The notes beneath the pieces were generated by a model that was given only the letters and a program-made list of their open reading frames with translations, made no database searches and was not told where the DNA came from. From Peptococcus simiae (GTDB taxonomy: Bacteria > Bacillota > Peptococcia > Peptococcales > Peptococcaceae), in contig NZ_JBJUVG010000023.1 of NCBI RefSeq assembly GCF_046097595.1, positions 1 to 10,229 of the forward strand: DNA of 10,229 bases, written 5' to 3'. The translations under genes were made by a program, and so were the position numbers. Shown here in pieces: positions 1 through 5,122 of this stretch (positions are counted from its first letter, which is position 1; each line of letters starts with the position of its first letter).

Positions 1-43
1 GTGGCGGTTACATATATTCCTTTTAGTAGACGGAAGTATCCTC

Positions 44-163
44 TTATTTCTGTCGAAAATATTTCAGGAAGCGATAGCAGAGGTAGATGATTATAGCGGT
101 AAAAACAAGGAGCATAACGAGATTTAAAAGGCTAAAGAATACATGAGAAAAAGTTAAAGCCAT
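44..163 (-). CDS. small single-span membrane protein, 39 aa, unknown function
   Basis: An open frame on the minus strand starts ATG at 163 and ends TAA at 44, encoding 39 residues. An AGGTGG ribosome binding site (171-176) lies 7 bases upstream of the start, and a promoter lies about 50 bases upstream. The peptide has a short polar N-terminus (MALTFSH), one long hydrophobic stretch at about residues 8-28 rich in L, V, F and I, and a basic tail ending FLKYFRQK. This fits a single membrane helix with its C-terminus in the cytoplasm by the positive-inside rule. No family is recognised. It could be a regulatory or accessory subunit of a membrane complex, or a type I toxin-like peptide, but nothing nearby identifies a partner. 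The promoter, ribosome binding site and start are well spaced, so translation is plausible despite the small size. Confidence 0.6.
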   Translation of the reverse strand: MALTFSHVFFSLLNLVMLLVFTAIIIYLCYRFLKYFRQK

Positions 164-211
164 TTATAAACCACCTCTTAGGGGAAACGTATTTCCGTAC
201 ACTTGCTTTAA

Positions 212-240
212 ATATTAACAAAACGGGGTTTATATGTAAA
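212..240 (-). promoter_or_regulatory. sigma-A-type promoter for the 39-aa membrane peptide
   Basis: On the minus strand a TTTACA -35 element (235-240) is followed by exactly 17 bases and a TAATAT -10 element (212-217). Transcription would start near 205, giving a leader of about 40 bases before the start at 163. The leader contains the inverted repeat GGAAA-N4-TTTCC (183-196), a possible operator or small hairpin. This is sequence matching only. Confidence 0.55.
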
Positions 241-250
241 TCTGTTTTTG

Positions 251-424
251 TTATTCTTCTCTATACTTTATATTGACAGGCGGTTGCTGGGGTTGAGTCC
301 GGGCATCGTTTAAATCCAGTGCATTTGCCTTTACGAACCGGTATAAGTCGGCGTCATCTTTTAAGGCCGCCTTCGCAGATCTGGGCTGGCCTATCGAGCC
401 TTTATTTCTGCATCGGCCTTGCTT
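251..424 (-). pseudogene. orphan 57-codon open frame without a start codon, possible gene remnant
   Basis: On the minus strand a frame stays open for 57 codons from 424 down to a TAA at 251-253. It contains no ATG, GTG or TTG, and an in-frame TAA (425-427) sits immediately upstream. The second half reads like a soluble protein tail, with segments such as KAALKDDADLYRFVKANALD and a C-terminus NIKYREE. It lies between the HAD gene and the promoter of the small membrane peptide. It may be the decayed 3' end of a lost gene, or a chance frame in non-coding DNA. No family is recognised. The rest of 164-483 holds only the promoter and hairpin listed separately. No tRNA or structured RNA was seen. 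Confidence 0.2.
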
Positions 425-436
425 TTATGGATAACT

Positions 437-453
437 GCCTCTCAGGCAGAGGC
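437..453 (-). terminator. hairpin downstream of the HAD phosphatase gene, weak terminator candidate
   Basis: A 6-bp GC-rich inverted repeat, GCCTCT and AGAGGC with a 5-base loop, begins about 30 bases past the HAD stop codon. In the minus-strand transcript the bases after it are AGTTATCC, not a proper U-run, so intrinsic termination would be weak. It may only stabilise the mRNA end. Confidence 0.3.
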
Positions 454-483
454 CTGGAGGGTATTTTTATCTCATTTGTGCCA

Positions 484-1119
484 TTACTGGCAGAGGGTGA
501 GAAGGTCAGAGAGTTGGTCAATCATATAGTCCGGTTGGGCGAGGGCCAGGGTTTCCTTGCCACAGGTGGCGAAGGCGACACCACAGGTGGCTACGCCGGC
601 TTTCTGGGCGGCGGTGATGTCATGGGCGGAGTCGCCGACCATGAGGGCCTGGTCCGGGCGGGCCGCGAATCGCTCTAAGGCGATTTGGACCGGCTTGGGG
701 TCCGGCTTGTGCCGGTCGGTATCTTCTGGGCCGACAAAGACATCCAGGTAGGGGGAAAGACCCAACTGGTCCAGGCTCTTGTAGGCGTTGACCCGTTTTT
801 TGGAGGTCACTACAGCGATGCCGGCGCCGCGGGCCTTGAGGGCGGCTAAGGTCTTATCTGCTTCCGGCACCATGAGGATATCATCCTGGCCCCGGCGGTC
901 GGACTCAGCCCGGTAGGTCTTTAGTAAATCGTCTGCGGCTGCCGGTCGCATGGCCCGGATGGCTGTCTCCAGGGGGATGCCGAAGGTGGCTGTGATCTCG
1001 GGGGTGCTGATGGATTCAGCCAGGACTTCTTGAAAGGCGTATTTAAAACAGTCAATAACGTGTTTGTTACTGTCGATGAGGGTGCCATCCAGGTCAAATA
1101 AGAAATAATCAAATGCCAT
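484..1119 (-). CDS. HAD-superfamily hydrolase, phosphoglycolate phosphatase/PpaX-like
   Basis: This 211-residue cytosolic phosphatase carries all four HAD motifs: motif I FDLDGT with D9 (nucleophile) and D11 (acid/base), motif II VVTSKK with T105/S106, motif III HKPDP with K138, and motif IV GDSAHD with D163 and D167 for magnesium binding. The helical cap lies between motifs I and II (about residues 16-85), as in subfamily IA enzymes such as Gph and PpaX. Length is normal. The start is set at ATG 1117-1119 because AAAGGAG lies 5 bases upstream. A TTG seven codons earlier (1138-1140) is in frame but would place that ribosome binding site inside the gene. Likely substrates are small phosphate esters such as 2-phosphoglycolate, or pyrophosphate, but HAD-IA specificity cannot be read from motifs. 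It is transcribed divergently from the acetyltransferase-recG operon. Confidence 0.87.
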   Translation of the reverse strand: MAFDYFLFDLDGTLIDSNKHVIDCFKYAFQEVLAESISTPEITATFGIPLETAIRAMRPAAADDLLKTYRAESDRRGQDDILMVPEADKTLAALKARGAGIAVVTSKKRVNAYKSLDQLGLSPYLDVFVGPEDTDRHKPDPKPVQIALERFAARPDQALMVGDSAHDITAAQKAGVATCGVAFATCGKETLALAQPDYMIDQLSDLLTLCQ

Positions 1120-1124
1120 AGCTT

Positions 1125-1131
1125 CTCCTTT
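1125..1131 (-). promoter_or_regulatory. ribosome binding site that fixes the HAD phosphatase start
   Basis: AAAGGAG on the minus strand lies 5 bases upstream of the ATG at 1119. It overlaps codons of the longer TTG-initiated reading and so favours the shorter 211-residue protein. Confidence 0.75.
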
Positions 1132-1143
1132 ATGGGTCAATAA

Positions 1144-1172
1144 TTGCAGGTCTTAGATAAATCCGTTACAAT
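1144..1172 (+). promoter_or_regulatory. promoter of the acetyltransferase-recG-rsmD operon
   Basis: TTGCAG (1144-1149) and TACAAT (1167-1172) are separated by 17 bases. This predicts transcription from about 1179 and a leader of roughly 20 bases before the GNAT start at 1198. It is the only good plus-strand promoter seen upstream of the four-gene operon. Confidence 0.65.
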
Positions 1173-1174
1173 GA

Positions 1175-1183
1175 ATTATACCA
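1175..1183 (-). promoter_or_regulatory. extended -10 promoter for the HAD phosphatase gene
   Basis: On the minus strand TGGTATAAT forms a perfect -10 hexamer with the TG extension. The -35 position has no good match, which extended -10 promoters tolerate. Transcription would begin near 1168 with a leader of about 49 bases. It lies directly against the opposing promoter, whose -10 ends at 1172, so polymerases at the two promoters could not bind independently. Confidence 0.45.
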
Positions 1184-1197
1184 AAGGAGGCACGCGT

Positions 1198-1674
1198 ATG
1201 GGAACAAGTTCGGAAATATACATAAGAGATGCTGAACGGGCTGATATGGATTTTATCTATCAGCTGATTTATGAACTGGCCGTCCATGAAAAACGGCCGG
1301 AGGATTTTACAGCCAGCAAGGCACACTTGGCTGGCCTGCTTTTCGACCGTCAAGTGGCCAAGGTCCGGCTGGCCTTTTTGGCTGACCAACCGGTGGCCTA
1401 TATGCTTTACTACCCGGTCGTATCGACCTTTAGTGGCCATCTCAATTACTATGTAGAGGACCTCTTTGTCTTACCTGAAGGCCGAGGCCTCGGGATTGGG
1501 AAGAAAATGCTCATGTCGCTCAAGGGTGAGCCCGGCATTGAGGGGCTCAAGTGGACCTGCCTGATGGATAATGATGAGGGCTTGGCCTTCCACCATGCCA
1601 TCGGCGGCCAGCAGGGGATTGCCTGCTACCCCTTCTATATGGATTGGTCTGACGATGACCCGGCTGCTGACTGA
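1198..1674 (+). CDS. GNAT-family N-acetyltransferase (SSAT/thialysine acetyltransferase-like)
   Basis: This 158-residue cytosolic enzyme should transfer acetyl from acetyl-CoA to a primary amine. The start is ATG 1198, preceded by AGGAGG (1185-1190) with a 7-base spacer. Earlier in-frame ATG codons lie ahead of this ribosome binding site. The N-terminal part, IRDAERADMDFIYQLIYELA, resembles beta1 and alpha1 of spermidine/spermine acetyltransferase-type GNATs. The strand YYVEDLFVLP and the acetyl-CoA pyrophosphate loop RGLGIG (residues 96-101) form motif A. A degenerate motif B follows, with NDEGLAFHHAIGG replacing the common N-x-A-x-x-F-Y-x-x-x-G, so substrate choice may differ. Polyamine, thialysine or another small amine are candidates. 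It is the first gene of the operon and its last 20 bases overlap recG, suggesting coupled translation. Confidence 0.85.
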   Translation: MGTSSEIYIRDAERADMDFIYQLIYELAVHEKRPEDFTASKAHLAGLLFDRQVAKVRLAFLADQPVAYMLYYPVVSTFSGHLNYYVEDLFVLPEGRGLGIGKKMLMSLKGEPGIEGLKWTCLMDNDEGLAFHHAIGGQQGIACYPFYMDWSDDDPAAD

Positions 1675-3670
1675 CCCCGTTACTGTCTTGAAGGGGGTGG
1701 GGAGTAAGCGGGCCAGTCAGTTCGGGATTTTAGGGATCCGGACCTTATTTGACCTGGTCCAACACTACCCTTTCCGCTATGACGACTACACAGAAGTCAA
1801 GCCTGTTGGGACCTGGATTGATGGCGAAACGGTGGCTTATGCCGGCCGGGTGGTATCTGTTGAAAATGCCCGGACCCGGACAGGAAAGTCCCTTGTGAAG
1901 GCCCTCTTGGAAGGGCCCCAAGGCGAGGTGGTAGCCACCTGGTTTGGCCGCTGGCAGCTGGACCGCCAGCTTAGCCATGGTCGGCCGCTTTTCTGCGTTG
2001 GCCGGGTCAATGCCCGCTTTAGCCGGGAAATCGTCGTGACCCGGCATGTCTTCTTGAAGGACTTGGCTGAGGCTGACCAATACCGCCGCATTGAGCCGGT
2101 GTATGCAACCACTGAAGGGCTATCGGGTAAGGTAATCCAGGATGCTGTCAGCCAGGTCCTGGCCGGCCTGCCCTTGATGAAGGATATCTGGCCCCAGGGT
2201 ACAAGCTTATGCCCTATTCCTAAGGCTTGGCAGCTGGTCCATCAGCCGCCGAGCCGGGCGGCCCTGGATGAGGCCTTGAAGGCTCTGAAAACCCTGGAAT
2301 TTATGCTCTTAATCCTCTGGGCCCAGGAACGGGGCGGTGACCGCCAGCGGGGGGTAGCCCATCCGGTGGCCGATGACCTGACCAGGGGCTACCTGGCAGC
2401 CCTTCCCTATGAATTGACAGTCGACCAGAAAAAGGCAGTAGATGCCATTTGGGCTGATATGGCCTCGCCCTACCAGATGCACCGTCTGCTTCAGGGTGAT
2501 GTAGGGTCAGGGAAAACAACTGTGGCCATTTTGGCCCTCTTACGGGCCGTTGCCGGCGGTCACCAGGGGGCCTTGATGGCACCTACAGAGATTTTGGCCA
2601 CCCAACATGAACTGACCATGAAGGAAGACCTGGCCCGGTACGACATTCGGGTAGAGACCCTAACCGGGAGCCTGTCGCCCAAGGTTCGCCAAGAGCGTCT
2701 GGCGGACCTGGCCGCCGGAGACATTGACCTGGTCATCGGGACCCACGCCCTTTTTGAACCGGATGTGGTCTTTAAAGACCTCAGTTGTGTGGTCATTGAT
2801 GAGCAGCACCGGTTTGGCGTCAGACAACGGCAGCTTTTGACTGAAAAAGGGCTCCACCCGGACCTTTTGGTCATGACAGCTACGCCAATTCCCCGGTCTT
2901 TAGCCCTAACGGTCTATGGAGACTTGGACTTGACCCTGATTCAGTCGATGCCGCCCGGCCGCCAGCCAATCAAAACTTATGTTATGGGGAGCCATAAGCG
3001 GGAGGGCCTTTATGATTTTTTGCGGACCCATATGGTAGCCGGCGAGCGGGTCTATATGGTTTGCCCCCTGGTCGAAGAGAGTGAAAAACTGGACTTGCAA
3101 AATGCTGAAAGCCTTTATAGCCACCTGGCTGAGACCGTCTTTCCGGACTTTTCCATAGGCCTTCTCCATGGCCGGATGAAGGCCACAGACAAGGCTGCAG
3201 TCATGGCTGATTTTGCCGCCGGCCAGCTGCAGATGGTCGTTTCCACCACCGTCATTGAAGTAGGGGTGAATGTGCCGGAAGCGACCATTATGGTCATCGA
3301 AAATGCCGACCGATTTGGTCTGGCCCAATTGCACCAGTTGCGGGGTCGGGTGGGCCGGGGCAGCAGCCAAAGCTACTGCTTTTTGGTTAGCGATAACCGG
3401 GGCCCCGAAGCCCGGGCCCGGTTAGAATTGATGAGCCGGACGTCAGATGGCTTTGAGATTGCTGAAGCCGACTTGGCCCAGCGGGGGCCCGGGGAGCTCC
3501 TGGGCCTGCGGCAAAGCGGCCAGGGGGTCTTCCGCTTGGCTGACCCGGTCCGAGACCAGGCCCTGGTCCTAGTCGCTCGCGACCTGGCCAAAGCAGTCCA
3601 AGCCCGGGATGAGGTGCCCCCCTTGCTCACAGCCTACATGAACGATATGCGCCGGCGGATGATGTCCTAG
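1655..3670 (+). CDS. recG: ATP-dependent DNA helicase RecG
   Basis: RecG is a double-stranded DNA translocase that remodels stalled replication forks and branch-migrates recombination intermediates. The 671-residue protein is close to the family's usual 680-690. The N-terminus carries the wedge domain, opening with DPVTVLKGVGSKRA. The helicase core shows Walker A GDVGSGKT (281-288), motif II DEQHRFG (382-388), motif III TATPIPRS (from 408) and motif VI GRVGRG (564-569). The RecG-typical tail follows with SDGFEIAEADLAQRGPGELL and LRQSG. ATG 1655 is chosen because the encoded start matches the family N-terminus. A longer frame back to 1571 would lie inside the acetyltransferase gene. No strong ribosome binding site precedes 1655, and the 20-base overlap with the upstream gene suggests coupled translation. 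No key residue appears lost. Confidence 0.97.
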   Translation: MTRLLTDPVTVLKGVGSKRASQFGILGIRTLFDLVQHYPFRYDDYTEVKPVGTWIDGETVAYAGRVVSVENARTRTGKSLVKALLEGPQGEVVATWFGRWQLDRQLSHGRPLFCVGRVNARFSREIVVTRHVFLKDLAEADQYRRIEPVYATTEGLSGKVIQDAVSQVLAGLPLMKDIWPQGTSLCPIPKAWQLVHQPPSRAALDEALKALKTLEFMLLILWAQERGGDRQRGVAHPVADDLTRGYLAALPYELTVDQKKAVDAIWADMASPYQMHRLLQGDVGSGKTTVAILALLRAVAGGHQGALMAPTEILATQHELTMKEDLARYDIRVETLTGSLSPKVRQERLADLAAGDIDLVIGTHALFEPDVVFKDLSCVVIDEQHRFGVRQRQLLTEKGLHPDLLVMTATPIPRSLALTVYGDLDLTLIQSMPPGRQPIKTYVMGSHKREGLYDFLRTHMVAGERVYMVCPLVEESEKLDLQNAESLYSHLAETVFPDFSIGLLHGRMKATDKAAVMADFAAGQLQMVVSTTVIEVGVNVPEATIMVIENADRFGLAQLHQLRGRVGRGSSQSYCFLVSDNRGPEARARLELMSRTSDGFEIAEADLAQRGPGELLGLRQSGQGVFRLADPVRDQALVLVARDLAKAVQARDEVPPLLTAYMNDMRRRMMS

Positions 3671-3678
3671 GAGGAAGT

Positions 3679-4230
3679 ATGAGAATCGTAGCAGGTAAAC
3701 ACCGGGGTCTTAGCTTGCAGGCCCCCAAAGGCTTGGAAACCCGGCCGACAGCTGACCGGGTCCGGGAGGCTATTTTTAGCAGTATCCAGTTCCGCCTACC
3801 CGGCGCCCGCGTCCTGGATGCCTTCGCCGGCACCGGGGCCATGGGCTTGGAAGCCCTGTCCCGAGGGGCGGAATCCGTCGTCTTTTGTGAGCAGAGTAAG
3901 GCTGCCCGAGTTGTTTTAGAGCACAACATTGCTCGAGCCGGTGAAGGGGACCGGGCCCAAGTGGTTGCCGGTGATGTCCTGGCCCAGCTCAAGTCCGGCC
4001 GGATCAAAGGCCCCTTCGATTTAATCTTCCTCGACCCGCCCTACCGGGCCAACCTATATGAATCCGTGTTGGATATCATCAATCATGGACATTTTTTAGC
4101 AAAAGACGGCCTAATTGTTGCAGAAAGCGCAAAAAAGGCTTTATTTTCCCTTAACGATAGGGTATTCTTAATATATAAGCAGAAATCGTACGGAGATACA
4201 AGGATTACCTATCTCATACACAACAAATAA
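3679..4230 (+). CDS. rsmD: 16S rRNA (guanine(966)-N(2))-methyltransferase RsmD
   Basis: RsmD uses S-adenosylmethionine to methylate N2 of G966 in 16S rRNA during 30S assembly. The 183-residue protein has the family opening RIVAGKHRG, the conserved RPTADRVREAIFS block (22-34), the SAM-binding loop LDAFAGTGAMG (46-56) and the catalytic DPPY (119-122). Its ATG follows the recG stop by 8 bases, and the AGGAGG site overlaps that stop codon, as expected of a coupled operon. Composition falls sharply from about 4081: by hand count, 4141-4200 is 19/60 G+C against 44/60 in 3781-3840. The last 50 or so codons are therefore much more AT-rich than the rest, although the frame and the expected C-terminal strands remain. 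coaD, often the next gene in clostridia, is absent. Confidence 0.95.
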   Translation: MRIVAGKHRGLSLQAPKGLETRPTADRVREAIFSSIQFRLPGARVLDAFAGTGAMGLEALSRGAESVVFCEQSKAARVVLEHNIARAGEGDRAQVVAGDVLAQLKSGRIKGPFDLIFLDPPYRANLYESVLDIINHGHFLAKDGLIVAESAKKALFSLNDRVFLIYKQKSYGDTRITYLIHNK

Positions 4231-4247
4231 CTCAGGAGGTATCGCCC

Positions 4248-4760
4248 ATGGAAATTTTGGACCTCATTGATCAGCTGGAGGACATGGTCAAAAACGCTAA
4301 GCAGCCCATCTTAAATAAAGAACAAGTCATTTTAGAGCAAGAGGACTTGTTTGCCGTCATTGATGGTCTACGGACGAATATGCCCACAGCGATTCAAGAC
4401 GCCCAATGGGTCAAACGCGATGAGGAGCGCATTATTGCCGCTGCCCAAGAGGAGCAGGATCGCATTATAGCGGAAGCCAAAGACCGGGCGCGTGCCTTGG
4501 TCGAACAGCATGAAATCACCCAAATGGCCACCAGCGAAGGGGAGGCCATCGTCAATGATGCCCGCCAGCAGGCTCATGACATCTATGAAGGGGCCTTTAA
4601 CTATGCCCATGACATCATGAGCAAACTGGAAAACCAGCTCACCGTCTACTACGAGGTCATCCAAGAAGGGCGCAGCGATATACAAAAATCTCTGGATGCC
4701 ATGAAGGCCCAAGACTTTGAAATTCATTATCGCCCAGACGACCTGGAAGATAACAGATAA
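4248..4760 (+). CDS. DivIVA/SepIVA-like coiled-coil protein
   Basis: This 170-residue cytosolic protein has no signal peptide or membrane segment. Residues 1-50 form an N-terminal region (MEILDLIDQLEDMVKNAKQP, then a hydrophobic LFAVIDGLRTNMP) resembling the start of the SepIVA/DivIVA-like proteins of Actinobacteria and the ATPase-subunit-H-like proteins found near rsmD in clostridia. Residues 52-130 are a long Ala/Glu/Arg-rich coiled coil with repeats such as DEERIIAAAQEEQDRIIAEA. The tail (131-170) is acidic. DivIVA-type proteins scaffold division or polar growth at curved membranes, and that role is inferred here. AGGAGG (4234-4239) sits 8 bases before the ATG, and the gene follows rsmD by 17 bases. 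It is the last gene of the operon. An annotation as an ATP synthase b-subunit-like protein would only reflect coiled-coil similarity. Confidence 0.8.
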   Translation: MEILDLIDQLEDMVKNAKQPILNKEQVILEQEDLFAVIDGLRTNMPTAIQDAQWVKRDEERIIAAAQEEQDRIIAEAKDRARALVEQHEITQMATSEGEAIVNDARQQAHDIYEGAFNYAHDIMSKLENQLTVYYEVIQEGRSDIQKSLDAMKAQDFEIHYRPDDLEDNR

Positions 4761-4772
4761 AAGTAAATAGCC

Positions 4773-4814
4773 AATCCCCTAATCCTTGGTTAACGATTAG
4801 GGGATTGCTTTTTA
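4773..4814 (+). terminator. intrinsic terminator of the recG-rsmD operon (first of two)
   Basis: A perfect 12-bp inverted repeat, AATCCCCTAATC (4773-4784) and GATTAGGGGATT (4795-4806), has a 10-base loop and is followed by GCTTTTTA. It starts 13 bases after the stop codon of the coiled-coil gene. Confidence 0.9.
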
Positions 4815-4840
4815 GTCGGACATCTTGTCCGACTTTTTTT
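4814..4840 (+). terminator. second intrinsic terminator, directly adjoining the first
   Basis: AGTCGGACA (4814-4822) and TGTCCGACT (4826-4834) form a perfect 9-bp stem with a 3-base loop, followed by a T-run to 4840. It begins where the first terminator ends, making a tandem block between the housekeeping operon and the surface-protein locus. Confidence 0.9.
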
Positions 4841-4973
4841 ATTAAGATTTTTTAAAGAGGGTTAGGCATTCCCATTTTTCAAACAGTCATTTATCTTATT
4901 TTTTTACCTAAGGATAGGCATTTACCCTTGAAATGGTTCTTAAAGATTGATTATTTAAACTTTTTATTAGCGG
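4841..4973. other. AT-rich spacer upstream of the surface flavoprotein promoter
   Basis: No convincing gene on either strand. It contains a short direct repeat, TTAGGCATT (4862-4870) and ATAGGCATT (4914-4922), and the near-palindromic ACCTAAGGATAGG upstream of the promoter. These could be upstream regulatory half-sites or chance. The lack of any ORF, together with promoter signals directly downstream, marks it as intergenic control DNA. Confidence 0.5.
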
Positions 4974-5002
4974 TTGACGAAATAAGAATGTAACAATATA
5001 AT
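4974..5002 (+). promoter_or_regulatory. strong sigma-A promoter of the SLH flavoprotein gene
   Basis: TTGACG (4974-4979) and a perfect TATAAT (4997-5002) are separated by 17 bases. Transcription should start near 5009, giving an untranslated leader of about 110 bases. This is the best promoter in the window. Palindromes begin 11 bases after the -10 element, so a bound repressor would cover the start site. Confidence 0.85.
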
Positions 5003-5012
5003 TACATAAAAC

Positions 5013-5032
5013 TAGTTAGATTAACCTAACTA
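5013..5032. promoter_or_regulatory. DtxR-family-like operator, box 1
   Basis: A perfect 7-bp inverted repeat, TAGTTAG-N6-CTAACTA, surrounds TTAGATTAACCTAA (5016-5029). That core differs at one base from the palindrome TTAGGTTAACCTAA, which is typical of iron-dependent DtxR/SirR-type repressor boxes as I recall the consensus. It lies over or just after the predicted transcription start, a repressing position. A Mn-responsive MntR-type regulator is an alternative. The RNA could also fold as a small hairpin. Confidence 0.55.
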
Positions 5033-5045
5033 AAAAGTTTTATTA

Positions 5046-5057
5046 AGGTTAGCTAAC
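5046..5057. promoter_or_regulatory. DtxR-family-like operator, box 2
   Basis: AGGTTAGCTAAC contains the perfect 10-bp palindrome GTTAGCTAAC (5048-5057). It resembles the centre of the DtxR/IdeR iron box AGGTTAGSCTAACCT with the central base missing. Box centres are about 30 bases apart (5022/5023 to 5052/5053), close to three helical turns, so two bound dimers could sit on the same DNA face. Confidence 0.45.
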
Positions 5058-5059
5058 GA

Positions 5060-5071
5060 AACTAATTAGTT
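5060..5071. repeat. third palindrome in the flavoprotein leader
   Basis: AACTAATTAGTT is a perfect 12-bp palindrome 2 bases after box 2. It uses the same TTAG/CTAA words but in outward order, so it matches the DtxR-type consensus less well. It may be an auxiliary site or simply an AT-rich palindrome. Confidence 0.35.
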
Positions 5072-5103
5072 ATTTGTGGTTTCACATGGATCTTTTCCGA
5101 ACT

Positions 5104-5122
5104 AGAAAGGAAGAATACCTTG
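5104..5122 (+). promoter_or_regulatory. ribosome binding site and TTG start of the SLH flavoprotein
   Basis: GAAAGGAAG (5105-5113) lies 6 bases before TTG at 5120-5122. The non-ATG start is supported by the paralogue at 9153, whose ATG-initiated N-terminus aligns with it residue for residue (MKKKKICAGVLAAS versus MKNKKLCAGVLAAS). Confidence 0.8.

Noticed and set aside
274..279. TTGACA as a plus-strand -35 element
   Set aside because: No acceptable -10 lies 15-19 bases downstream and no plus-strand gene follows.
319..678. Plus-strand open frame of 119 codons opposite the HAD gene's 3' end
   Set aside because: It lies mostly antisense to the well-supported phosphatase, has no ribosome binding site and its residues show no recognisable pattern.
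2906..3370. Minus-strand open frame of 154 codons inside recG
   Set aside because: It is fully antisense to the helicase motifs region and low stop-codon density is expected in GC-rich DNA opposite a real gene.
4368..4727. Minus-strand open frame of 119 codons with hydrophobic stretches opposite the coiled-coil gene
   Set aside because: It is the reverse of an Ala/Glu-rich coiled-coil gene. The apparent hydrophobicity comes from antisense of charged codons, and no start signals are present.
5009..5119. Riboswitch in the 110-base leader of the flavoprotein gene
   Set aside because: The leader consists of short AT-rich palindromes with no recognisable FMN, cobalamin or other aptamer core and no terminator or sequestered ribosome binding site. 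DNA operators explain it better.
4841..5119. CRISPR repeats, IS ends or attachment sites near the surface-protein locus
   Set aside because: Only short palindromes and a 9-base imperfect direct repeat are present. There are no spaced direct repeats, transposase fragments or tRNA ends.
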